Source: DASRRB01 sp036732755
Lineage (GTDB): Bacteria; Planctomycetota; B15-G4; SIAN01
Direction of reading: 5' to 3'
DNA length: 64,000 nt
Assembly: GCA_036732755.1 (NCBI GenBank)
Contig: DAINBU010000005.1
Coordinates: 29,399-93,398 of the forward strand
Positions within the stretch are counted from its first letter, which is position 1. Each line of letters opens with the position of its first letter. The position numbers and the translations under genes were made by a program. The notes beneath the pieces were generated by a model. It was not told the origin of the DNA. It made no database searches and saw only the letters and a program-made list of their open reading frames with translations. Shown piece by piece: positions 10,201-17,971 of the stretch.

Positions 10201-10251
10201 CAGCGTCGCGACGACGGCGGGCAGGCGCGGCGCGGACCTTCGCGGCGTCAC
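7201..10251 (-). CDS. exported DUF3604 (PHP-like metallohydrolase) protein with N-terminal propeller-like half
   Basis: A 1016-residue protein starting with GTG at 10251 (VTPRRSAPRLPAVVATLVALAVSGAAARA), a Sec signal. The first half has repeated blocks such as KAWLAFENRH, ALWIAWTQW and RVWLAWDVL, which resemble sialidase/beta-propeller blades. From about residue 545 come DUF3604 hallmarks: YYGDLHRHSNAS, DDFFALTDHPGQ, LQGFEWSN, ITIPHHPGH, SSDHGNGEAYAV and TFASTTKG. The many His/Asp residues would bind metals as in PHP phosphoesterases. Its start overlaps the upstream M16 peptidase stop as GTGA, and its stop overlaps the next ATG. The substrate is unknown, and DUF3604 has no settled reaction. 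Confidence 0.85.
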   Translation of the reverse strand: MTPRRSAPRLPAVVATLVALAVSGAAARAAPRAACATQEDDAAGERDVAARPKESYPRLPAACSLASPRHERYAPGGVVVAGDRLALAFLVWDPAAGDQVALAEVEPGLAPRVALVTTAPGECFWPQAVAPSATELLVVFVRQQKGVAELAFVRRDAQGIGAVVPLVKLVGCLSRPALAVRGGKAWLAFENRHAPEGAHPGSDVWLAPLEGDRLGAPVRVGDGRFGDLQPALAAAPDGALWIAWTQWQGRDFEVVARRFDPEKGELGAVLSVSADPRTDDFHPALAVGGDGRVWLAWDVLDDPRRGRSWPKLPGEEHRGREASLALACLDGGRVLDLVAPAGATPVLPEGTRLSWSGALPRLAFDPAGRLLLAQRYFEPEEGAGPPHSYPLLFRTLGADGWSDAALVTGSEGEIEEPLLAAGASGAWIVGAADDRVKQRQNTLRWFPRGAAPPYAAPLDARGFHLAGGFGPARLQFAFVPHGAREQGGPPAVRERTPATRPERASALGKDGLRVDPLGAPDADPVLSGGVHEALAPAAGSAPLFLYYGDLHRHSNASRCLEGLEARPLDRYVFAREAWHDDFFALTDHPGQTDPLQAWNGCKLVDLAHSPELCVLQGFEWSNLATGHQNVIFRRRTDLLAATGGDYATADLLWSQLDPRDAITIPHHPGHAKMGTDWSRFDPRFVRVVELFQSSRSSYEFEGCFRMAESAGSDGNFVQDALNEGLQFGLIASSDHGNGEAYAVALAERLDRDAIFDALRDRRTFASTTKGLVVDFRRDGVLMGRAVKAGGPGRFTLDVHGTRKLAEVVIFRDGAVVHALGRKSRAAPLAASTAGGTSAVRLRLQWWIAADERTSARRVRLAAPAGSVRVARGNPAADPERQHLKADADGPREATLSSPAAEENYRRVVLLEFDVAAAPDEPLTLEIDGQPAATTLRALSESKLGGQAVAGPWTLAPAADGGAERVELDPGLGVDRLHDEWTDPTPPPPTEHAWYYARVVDAAGEMSWSSPIFVEPK

Positions 10252-13200
10252 TTCTTCGGCATCGCGACGAAGACCGCCGCCTTGTCCTTGGTGAAGTACT
10301 GCTTGCAGAGCGCGTTGACGTCGGCGACGGTGACGCCGTCGAACCAGTGGCCGATGTTGTTGGCCTCTTCGAGCGCGGCGGGCCGCGTCACCGCGTCGCT
10401 CAGGAGGCGCCACCACCAGTCGGGGTCCTCGGCCCACTTCGCCGAGTCGCCGAGCGCGGCGGTGCGCAGCCGGTCGATCTCCGCCTGCGTGACGCCCTTG
10501 GCGCCGAGCGCCACCATCATGTCGGTGATCGCCTTCACGGCCGGGTCGACCTTCGCCGCGTCGAGCTGGATGTTGAGCGTGACCGCGCCTTCGCCCTTCC
10601 AGTGCTCGCTCCAGGACGAATCGGCGGAGGGCGAGTAGGCCAGCGACTTCTTCTCGCGGATCTCGACGCGCAGCCGGTCGTCGACGATGTCCTCGAGCAG
10701 CTGGAGGCGGCGACGCATCGCGACGTCGATGCCGTCGGTGGTCGGGAAGACCATGCGGACGAAGGCGCTCTGCGAGCCGGTGTCGCAGAACTCCTTGCGC
10801 GTGAAGCCGGTCTTCCACGGCGTGACCGCGCGGTGCGCCGAGAAGTCGCGCGGCGCGCGGCGCGCCGCCAAGAGCGCGAACGTCGAGTAGAGCGCGTTCT
10901 CGACCTTGTAGCTCTCGAGCCCGCCCACCAGCGTGATCGTGACGGGCCCGTCGAGCTGCGCCTCGAGGAAGGCCTTCACCTCGGCGAGCGTCACCGCCTC
11001 GATCTTCGCGTGGTCGGGCGGCAGGAAGCGGCGGTCGCCGTTGCGGAGATCCTTCTGGAACTCGCCCAGGTAGTGGCGCAGCGACGGCGTGCCGGTCTCC
11101 TTCTCCTCGCGCTCCTTCTCCTTCTTCCACTCCTCCGCCAGCTTCTTCTTCCAGTCGTCGAAGCCGTCCTGGCGGAAGCCGGGGTCGGTGAGGTAGGCGC
11201 AGATCACCTCGAAGGTGCGCTGCAGGTTCGCCGATCCGCCGAAGCCGCCGAGCGAGCCGGAGAAGATGCACGCGTCGCCGTCGACCGAGAAGGAGAGCGG
11301 CGCGCCGCCCTCGTGCAGCGCGGCGTTCACCGTCTTCCAGTCGTTCTTGACCAGCCCGCAGCGGAGGAACGCCTGCGACGCGACCCACGCGACCTCGGCC
11401 TTCTCGGGATCGAGCGGCAGCTCGCCTTCGCCGAAGCGCACCTCGTAGCGCCCCCACCCTTCGAGGTGCTTGTGGGCCGCGCGCACGCCGTTCTTGAAGG
11501 TGATGAGGGTCGCCTTGCTCTTGTCGTCGCGCTTGACCTCGGTCCCCTCCGGCGCCTTCTTCGAGTCCTTCACGCCGTAGGCCCAGTCCTTGGCGTTGCC
11601 CTTCGGCTCGTCCGCCGCCTTCGTCTCGCCCTCGGCGGCCTTCGCGACGTCGGGGTCGTCCGGGTCGCCCGGCTCGTCCGGCTCGGGCTTCGTGGGGGTC
11701 GGCGCGCCCTCCTTGCCGCTCTTGGGCGGACCGTCGGCCCCCTTCGCCGCGGCGAGCCCCTCGACCTGGTCGGCGAGCGGCTTGTCGAGCGACGTCGCCT
11801 TCGCCTGGTCCCAGATCGCCATGAGATCCGGGAGCGGGTCGACGCCGAGCTCGTGGGCGCCGCGCGCGATGAAGACGAGCTCGCCCGAGCTCCACTGGTC
11901 CTTCATCCACTTCTGGCAGGCGGCGACGCTGCGCGCGCGCTCGCCGGGCTTGTAGCTCGCCTTGCCGGCGCGGTCCTCCATCGGGACGTAGCGCGCGTTG
12001 CACGCCTGCAGCAGCTCGGAGAGGAACTCCTCCGACTGCATCTTGGGGACGAGCGGCCGCGGGACGAGCGTCTGGTCGAACTTGACGTAGGCGTCCTCGA
12101 GCTCCTTCTGCTCGAAGCCGCGCTCGACGGCGCGCCGCACCTCGCGCTCGGCGTTCATGAGGGAGGCGCGCCAGTTCGCCTTGTCGGTCCGGATCCGGAT
12201 CTGCGGCCCCTCGATCAGCTCCTCGAGCTCGAACCAGTCGGCGCCGAAGCTGCCGCTCTGCAGCTTCTTCAGCATCGCCTCGTCGAACTTGCCTTTGCGC
12301 AGCGCGTCCTCGGGATCCTTCCCGCCGTTGAGGCGGCGCTGCAGCATCGTCATGACGAAGGTGCGCGTGACCGACTCGGTGCGCGTCGCGAGGTCGTCGG
12401 CGCGCGACTGCCACGGCCGCAGCTTCAGCACCTCGATCACCACGCCGTTGCCGCCGGGCTCGGCAGAGGTGATTGCCTTGTAGGCGAAGGTCGGCTTGCC
12501 CGGGTCGGGGCGCGCCGGCAGCGGCTCCTTCGGGATCGCGATCGAGCCGAACGTCTTCTCGATCTCCTTGGCCGGGTCGAGGTCGCCGAGGTCGCCGCCC
12601 AGCACGAAGGTCATGTGCTCCGGCCGGTACCACTTGCGGTAGAAGCCGAAGCAGATCTTCGGGGTGAACTTGTCGCGCACCGCCTTGATGCCGATCGGGA
12701 GGCGCTTGGGCTTGAGCGTGCCGTCGAGGATCTTCGAGAGGAAGTCGACGAGGTTCCGGTACCCCTCGCCGTCGCGGTCGCGCTGCTCGGCGTCGACGAC
12801 GCCCTTCTCGCTGTTCACCTCGGCCTGCTCGAACTTCAGCCCGTCGGCGACGTCGCGCATCCACTTGAGCGCCGTCGCGAAGCGCTCCGGCGACGCGTCG
12901 GGCAGGTCGAGCTCGTAGACCGTCTCGTCCATGCCGGTATGGGCGTTCACGTCGTGGCCGAACTTGATCCCCTCCGACTGGAAGGTGGTGACGAGCGACC
13001 CGGCCTTGAAGTTCTTCGTGCCGTTGAACGCCATGTGCTCGATGAAGTGGGCGATGCCGAGCTCGGTCTCGGACTCGACGAGGCTGCCGACGTTCACGTG
13101 CAGGCGCAGGAAGACCTTCTTCTTCGGCTCGTCGTTCTTGAACCAGACCCAGCGGAACCCGTTCTTGAGCGCGCCGAAGGTGAAGCGCGGGTCGGGCTTC

Positions 13201-13343
13201 AGGTCGGAGGTGTCGTGCTCCCACTTGCGCGCGTCGGCGGTGCGCGCCGGAGCCTTGCTGCCCTGGGCCTCTGCGTTCCCGGCGAGCAATCCGAGCGCGG
13301 CGGCGGCGAAGAGCGCCGGGCGCCGACCTGACGACGTGCGCAT
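10248..13343 (-). CDS. exported M16 zinc metallopeptidase (copy 1)
   Basis: A 1031-residue pitrilysin-family peptidase. The ATG at 13343 is chosen because it gives a signal peptide (MRTSSGRRPALFAAAALGLLA) and follows GGGAG. The inverted zinc motif HFIEH lies at 99-103 with Glu102 as catalytic base, and Glu179, 76 residues later, fits the third zinc ligand. The length matches two fused M16 halves, with the C-terminal half lacking the motif. An acidic, proline-rich linker (about PTKPEPDEPGDPDDPD) joins them. It is paralogous to the next gene upstream, 93 nt away, and is translationally coupled to the DUF3604 gene downstream. Likely periplasmic or surface peptide degradation. Substrates are not apparent. 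Confidence 0.93.
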   Translation of the reverse strand: MRTSSGRRPALFAAAALGLLAGNAEAQGSKAPARTADARKWEHDTSDLKPDPRFTFGALKNGFRWVWFKNDEPKKKVFLRLHVNVGSLVESETELGIAHFIEHMAFNGTKNFKAGSLVTTFQSEGIKFGHDVNAHTGMDETVYELDLPDASPERFATALKWMRDVADGLKFEQAEVNSEKGVVDAEQRDRDGEGYRNLVDFLSKILDGTLKPKRLPIGIKAVRDKFTPKICFGFYRKWYRPEHMTFVLGGDLGDLDPAKEIEKTFGSIAIPKEPLPARPDPGKPTFAYKAITSAEPGGNGVVIEVLKLRPWQSRADDLATRTESVTRTFVMTMLQRRLNGGKDPEDALRKGKFDEAMLKKLQSGSFGADWFELEELIEGPQIRIRTDKANWRASLMNAEREVRRAVERGFEQKELEDAYVKFDQTLVPRPLVPKMQSEEFLSELLQACNARYVPMEDRAGKASYKPGERARSVAACQKWMKDQWSSGELVFIARGAHELGVDPLPDLMAIWDQAKATSLDKPLADQVEGLAAAKGADGPPKSGKEGAPTPTKPEPDEPGDPDDPDVAKAAEGETKAADEPKGNAKDWAYGVKDSKKAPEGTEVKRDDKSKATLITFKNGVRAAHKHLEGWGRYEVRFGEGELPLDPEKAEVAWVASQAFLRCGLVKNDWKTVNAALHEGGAPLSFSVDGDACIFSGSLGGFGGSANLQRTFEVICAYLTDPGFRQDGFDDWKKKLAEEWKKEKEREEKETGTPSLRHYLGEFQKDLRNGDRRFLPPDHAKIEAVTLAEVKAFLEAQLDGPVTITLVGGLESYKVENALYSTFALLAARRAPRDFSAHRAVTPWKTGFTRKEFCDTGSQSAFVRMVFPTTDGIDVAMRRRLQLLEDIVDDRLRVEIREKKSLAYSPSADSSWSEHWKGEGAVTLNIQLDAAKVDPAVKAITDMMVALGAKGVTQAEIDRLRTAALGDSAKWAEDPDWWWRLLSDAVTRPAALEEANNIGHWFDGVTVADVNALCKQYFTKDKAAVFVAMPKK

Positions 13344-13436
13344 GACATCTCCCGGTGCGCGGGTGGCGAGGGGCGCGGCGAGCCTACCGCGCCCGCCCCC
13401 GGTCTGGAACGGTCGCGGCACGCGGCGGTGCGCGGT

Positions 13437-16358
13437 TCACTTCTTGGGCGGCGGCGCGGCCTTCTTCGGCGCGATCACGCAGGTCGAGGCGTTCTTGCGC
13501 ACCAGGTACTGGCGCGCGAGCGCGGTCACCTCTTCGGCGGTGACCGCGGCGTAGGCCTCCTTCACGCCCTTCAACTCGGCGAGCGCCTCCGGCCGCGCCC
13601 ACGAGCCGTCGAGCCGGCCGAGCCACCAGCCGGGGTCGTTCATCGCCTGGTCGAGCTTGGTCGCCGCCACCTTCTTCATGCGGTCGAGGTCGTCGGGCTT
13701 GACGCCGTTCTTGACGAGCGCGTCGACCGCGCCGAGCACCTGGTTCAGCACCGCGTCGGCCTTGGCCGGATCGACGGTGAGGACGATCATGAGCGAGCCC
13801 ATGCCGGGGAACGCGGTGCCGGCGTCGAGGATCACGCTCGGCGAGTAGGCGGCGCCGAGCTTCTCGCGGATCTCGACGCGCATGCGGTCGTCGACCACGT
13901 CGTCGAGGAAGATCATCGACCGGCGCACCTTGGCGTCGCGCCCGTCGGTCATCGGGTAGACGATCTTCAGCAGCGTCTTCTTGTCGGTGGTCTCGATCTC
14001 CTTCTTGAACTTGAGGCCGGGCTGGATCGGCGGCGTCTTGCGGCGGTCGTCGTGCGCATCGCCGGCGCCGCGCTTGGGCAGCATCCCGAAGGTCTTCGCC
14101 AGGATCGTGATGGCGGCGTTCGGGTCGACGCCGGAGATGACGGTGACCTCGACCGGTCCGTCCGTGAGCTGCGGCTCGAGGAACTCCTTCAGGGTGTCGG
14201 GGAGGAAGCTGTCGACCTCCTTCTGGTCGGGAACGCAGAAGCGGTGGTCGCCGGCGTGGAGCAGCTTCTCGAAGTCGCCGAGCGGCCCTTCGAAGCCCTT
14301 CCCGAACTTCTCGTAGACCTCGGGCAGCTTCTTCTTCCACTTCTCGAACGCCTCGGGACGCCATCCCGGGTCCTTCATGTAGGCGCAGAGGATCTCGCAG
14401 AGGCGCTGGAAGTCGGTCGGCCCGGCCGAGCCCGAGAAGACCAGCCCGTCGACGCCGACCTGGAAGCCGAACTGGATCTGCCGCCCCTTCTGCATCTTGA
14501 TCATCGTTTCGTAGTCGTGCTCGGCGAGGCCCGACTGCAGGAAGACCTGCGTCGCGACCCAGCCGATGTCGCTCTCGTCGGGCTCGGCGGCGAGCAGCCC
14601 CGAGCCGACGCGCACGATCAGTGCGCCGCCGCCCGCACGCGGATCGCCGCGCAGCGTGGCGCGCACGCCGTTCTCGAACTGGATGCGCGCGATCTGGAGC
14701 GCGTCGTCCTGCTCGACCTGGGCGACCTTCCCTTCGGCGCCGCGCGCGCGGTACATCCAGTCGGACGCGGAGACGTCCTCCTCGGTCTCGGCCGCCATGC
14801 CATCCGTCGGCTTGCCGTCCGCGGGCGGCGCGTCCGCGCCCTTGCCGGCGCCGGTCGCCGCGGTCGGCGCCGCGGCCGCCTTCTCCGCGGCGTCCCACGC
14901 GGCCTTCAGCTCGGTCGCCGCCGTCTTGCCGAGGTCGAGGTTGCCGACCGCGAAGATCACGAGCTCGCCTTCGCTCCACGTCGTGGCGAGCTGCGCCGCC
15001 ATCGAGTCGGCGTCGATCTCGGGGAGCATCTTCAGGTACATCTTGTTCTGCGCGGTGTCGTCCATCGGGACGAAGCGCGCGCGGCACGCCTGCAGCATCT
15101 TCGCGACGTACGTCGCGCCGGAGGCGCGAGTGGCGTCGGGCTCGGTCACCAGGTTGTCGTGCAGGCCCGTGATCCGCGGGTGGAGCTCGTCGCGCGTGAA
15201 GGCGGCGGTGCGTGCCGCCTCGAAGTCGGCGCGCGCGGCGGCGAGCGCCTCCTTCCACTTGCCCGGCTCGCATTCGACCTGCAGCGCGAAGCCCGAGAGC
15301 GCCTGCTCGAGTTCGTAGGAGCCGAAGCTCACGCCGCGGTAGGGCGACTCGCCCTTCGCGCGCTCGGTGGCGCGCTTCGCGATGCGGGCGTTCACGAGCG
15401 TCAGCGCCTGCCCGCGCAGGAAGTCGCGCTTGCGGTTGGCGAGCGTGTCGCCCTCGTCCTTCCAGGGGCTCACCTTCGCGACGACGATCTCGCAGCCGGT
15501 CGAGTCCTTCTCGTAGGCGCAGAACGGCTTCACGCCGGACTTGGGCGCGCCGACGTCGGGCCGCTTCTGCGCCGCCTCCTTCGGGACCGCGATGCGTGCG
15601 AAGGTCGACTTGATCAGCATCTCGACGTCGGCCGATCCGAACGCGCCCGACGCGACGAAGGTCATGTTCTCGGGCCGGTACCACTTCCGGTAGAAGCCCT
15701 TGCAGAGCGCCGTGTTGAACTTGTCGCGCGCCGACTTCACGCCGATCGGCAGCCGCTTCGGCCAGAGCGTCCCGGCGATCAGCGAACCGGTCATCTTCTT
15801 GTAGAGGCGCAGGCCGGGGCCGTTGCGGTCGCGCTCCTCGGCGTCGATGACGCCCTTCTCGCCCGCGACCTCCTTCTCCTCGAAGAGCAGCCCGTCGGCG
15901 ACGTCGCCGAACCACTTGAACGCAGTCTCGAGCCGCTCCGCCGAGGCGTCGGGCAGGTCGAGCTCGTAGACCGTCTCGTCGGTGCCGGTGTGGGCGTTCA
16001 CGTCGTGGCCGAACTTGATCCCCTCCTTCTGGAAGGTGTCGACCAGCGTCCCGGCCTTGAAGTTCTTGGTGCCGTTGAACGCCATGTGCTCGATGAAGTG
16101 GGCGACCCCCTGCTCGGCGTCGGTCTCGACCAGGCTGCCGACGTCGACGAAGAGGCGCAGGTAGACGCGCTTGTCCTCGCCCTTCGACTGGTCGGTCCAG
16201 GCGTAGCGCAGCCCGTTCTCGATCGCGCCGAACTTGATGCGCGGGTCGACCGGCACGTCGGACGAGTCGTGCTCCCAGGCGCGGGCGGAACCTGGGACCG
16301 TCGCGGACGGGATCGCGAGCAGCGCGCACGCACCCGCGAGCAGGATCGAAGAATGCAT
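13437..16358 (-). CDS. exported M16 zinc metallopeptidase (copy 2)
   Basis: A 973-residue pitrilysin-family peptidase. The start MHSSILLAGACALLAIPSAT gives a Sec signal and follows a GGGAG site. HFIEH lies at 87-91 (catalytic Glu90) and the third ligand is Glu167, both in the spacing seen in copy 1. It keeps the block NAHTGTDETVYELDLP and a Gly/Ala-rich linker between the two halves, followed by an inactive M16 half. The pair is an old duplication, clearly alignable but well diverged. It is the first gene of the minus-strand cluster and is divergent from the thioredoxin-fold gene at 16517, so the 158-bp gap between them should hold the promoters. Confidence 0.93.
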   Translation of the reverse strand: MHSSILLAGACALLAIPSATVPGSARAWEHDSSDVPVDPRIKFGAIENGLRYAWTDQSKGEDKRVYLRLFVDVGSLVETDAEQGVAHFIEHMAFNGTKNFKAGTLVDTFQKEGIKFGHDVNAHTGTDETVYELDLPDASAERLETAFKWFGDVADGLLFEEKEVAGEKGVIDAEERDRNGPGLRLYKKMTGSLIAGTLWPKRLPIGVKSARDKFNTALCKGFYRKWYRPENMTFVASGAFGSADVEMLIKSTFARIAVPKEAAQKRPDVGAPKSGVKPFCAYEKDSTGCEIVVAKVSPWKDEGDTLANRKRDFLRGQALTLVNARIAKRATERAKGESPYRGVSFGSYELEQALSGFALQVECEPGKWKEALAAARADFEAARTAAFTRDELHPRITGLHDNLVTEPDATRASGATYVAKMLQACRARFVPMDDTAQNKMYLKMLPEIDADSMAAQLATTWSEGELVIFAVGNLDLGKTAATELKAAWDAAEKAAAAPTAATGAGKGADAPPADGKPTDGMAAETEEDVSASDWMYRARGAEGKVAQVEQDDALQIARIQFENGVRATLRGDPRAGGGALIVRVGSGLLAAEPDESDIGWVATQVFLQSGLAEHDYETMIKMQKGRQIQFGFQVGVDGLVFSGSAGPTDFQRLCEILCAYMKDPGWRPEAFEKWKKKLPEVYEKFGKGFEGPLGDFEKLLHAGDHRFCVPDQKEVDSFLPDTLKEFLEPQLTDGPVEVTVISGVDPNAAITILAKTFGMLPKRGAGDAHDDRRKTPPIQPGLKFKKEIETTDKKTLLKIVYPMTDGRDAKVRRSMIFLDDVVDDRMRVEIREKLGAAYSPSVILDAGTAFPGMGSLMIVLTVDPAKADAVLNQVLGAVDALVKNGVKPDDLDRMKKVAATKLDQAMNDPGWWLGRLDGSWARPEALAELKGVKEAYAAVTAEEVTALARQYLVRKNASTCVIAPKKAAPPPKK

Positions 16359-16516
16359 CGGAGAACTCCCGGTCGCGGCGCGGATCCGCGAGGGGGGAGA
16401 GCGTAACCCTGCCGCCCCGCGGGAGGAATGCGCCCTGGCCCCCCGCATGGTTCGCGCGACCGCCGCGATTACGATCGCGCGTTTCCGGTCTCGGGTGGCG
16501 GATCGAGGAGGCGACG

Positions 16517-17170
16517 ATGGTCGGGAGCATCGCGTTCGCGCTGCTGATCGGCGGCGCGCGCCCGCCGGCGGTCGCGCGTCCTCCGGTCCAGAACGCGCCG
16601 CCCGCGCCCGTGCCGCCCGCGCCCAAAGAAGGGCGCGAGGCGAAGCCCGAGTCGACGGGCAAGGTCGGCGAGAAGATCCCGGCGTTCACGGCGAAGGCGC
16701 AGCGCGGCGACAAGGAATTCGACTTCGACTCCCAGAAGCAGTCCAAGGTCACCGTCTACGTCCTCGCCGGCGTGATGTGCACCGCGACCAACGCCTACTC
16801 GGAGAGGCTCGCGGCGCTCTGCGAGGCGTACGGCCCCAAGGGCGTCGACTTCGTCTTCCTCTACCCCAACCACAACGAGTCGGCGGCCGACAAGCGCAAG
16901 TTCCAGCGGGAGAAGCGGCTCGGCGGCGCTTTCCTGAACGACGCCGACGGCGCCGTCGCCCGCAAGCTCGCCGCCAAGCGCACCGCCGAGGCGCTGATCT
17001 GCGACAAGGAGGGCAAGGTCCTCTACCGCGGCGGCATCGACGACAACGTGACCGAACCCGCGCGCGCGCGCGCCAAGTACGTCGCGCAAGCGCTCGACGA
17101 GACGCTCGCCGGCAAGCCGGTGAGCGTGACGACCGGCAAGGTGTTCGGAGAGACGATCCGTTCCCCGTGA
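16517..17170 (+). CDS. exported thioredoxin-fold (redoxin-like) protein
   Basis: A 217-residue protein with a short hydrophobic N-terminus (MVGSIAFALLIGG), a proline-rich linker and a thioredoxin-like domain from about residue 50. The active-site stretch VMCTATNAYSERL has only one Cys where classical thioredoxins have CxxC, and the rest follows the redoxin pattern (GVDFVFLYPN, AEALICDKEGKVLYRGGIDDN). It may act as a peroxiredoxin-like or single-Cys protein, or have lost redox activity. A GAGGAGG ribosome site precedes the ATG. It is followed after 16 nt by the DUF1579 gene, so the two are probably one transcript. Confidence 0.75.
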   Translation: MVGSIAFALLIGGARPPAVARPPVQNAPPAPVPPAPKEGREAKPESTGKVGEKIPAFTAKAQRGDKEFDFDSQKQSKVTVYVLAGVMCTATNAYSERLAALCEAYGPKGVDFVFLYPNHNESAADKRKFQREKRLGGAFLNDADGAVARKLAAKRTAEALICDKEGKVLYRGGIDDNVTEPARARAKYVAQALDETLAGKPVSVTTGKVFGETIRSP

Positions 17171-17186
17171 TCGAAAGGAGCCCGCA

Positions 17187-17765
17187 GTGAAGACGACGGT
17201 ACGCATCCTCCCCGTGGCGATCCTGGCGGCGACCGCATCGGTCGCGTGGATCGCGGGCGGCGGTCCGGCGACGACGGAGCCGCAGGACGCGGCGGCGACG
17301 GCGTCGCCCGAGCACAAGCTGCTCGAGAAGTACGCCGGGACGTGGGACGCCGAGGTCACCGTCCCCGACCCGGCCGGCGGCGCGGCCACCAAGACGCCGG
17401 CCAAGTCGGTCGTGCGCGTCACGTGCGGCGGGCTCTGGCTCGTCTCCGACTTCGAAGGATCGATGATGGGCGGGCCGTTCGTCGGCCACGAGGTCTTCGG
17501 CTTCGACCCGATCGCGAAGCGCTACGTGCTCACGTGGGTCGACTCGACCAGCGCGTCGCCGTTCTCCGGCGAGTTCACGTTCGACGCCAAGACGCGCACG
17601 CTCGACGGAACCATGAAGGGCAAGACGCCGACCGGCGGCGAGATGGTGTGGCACCAGACCGACGTCTGGAAGAGCGACGACGAGCGCGCGTGGACCATGC
17701 TCATGAAGGGGCCCGACGGCAAGGAGAGCCCCGTGGTCCAGATCGCCTACAAGCGGAAGAAGTAG
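17187..17765 (+). CDS. exported DUF1579 family protein
   Basis: A 192-residue protein starting with GTG behind a strong AAAGGAG. The N-terminus VKTTVRILPVAILAATASVAWIAGG is a signal peptide. The mature part follows the DUF1579 pattern: HKLLEKYAGTWDAEV, GGLWLVSDFEG, GGPFVGHEVFGFDP, KRYVLTWVDS, and a C-terminal DVWKSDDERAWTM. The family has a lipocalin-like beta barrel of unknown ligand and is common in Planctomycetota and relatives. It sits 16 nt after the thioredoxin-fold gene. Confidence 0.85.
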   Translation: MKTTVRILPVAILAATASVAWIAGGGPATTEPQDAAATASPEHKLLEKYAGTWDAEVTVPDPAGGAATKTPAKSVVRVTCGGLWLVSDFEGSMMGGPFVGHEVFGFDPIAKRYVLTWVDSTSASPFSGEFTFDAKTRTLDGTMKGKTPTGGEMVWHQTDVWKSDDERAWTMLMKGPDGKESPVVQIAYKRKK

Positions 17766-17971
17766 CGGCATAGATTTCCCCGGCGCCCGAGAAGTCCGGA
17801 GCGCGCTTCAGGCGGCTCGCGGCGACCCCCGCCGTGCACGGGTGGCTCGCGCGCATCCGCGTCGACGCGCTGTTTTTTCCCGACCGCGAGGACGGGTGGA
17901 ACACCCATTCCGGCGCCTCGCCGCCCGATCCACCCCAGGAGCCACCCCCGTCTGACCCACCTCGAGAGCCG

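Noticed and set aside
7201..13224. Apparent single 2007-codon minus-strand gene
   Set aside because: Its upstream part reads the M16 gene in a wrong frame. The real DUF3604 gene starts at the GTG 10251, overlapping the M16 stop.
8895..13331. Very long plus-strand open frame opposite the M16 and DUF3604 genes
   Set aside because: Low-complexity Arg-rich product on the antisense of well-supported genes. Not coding.
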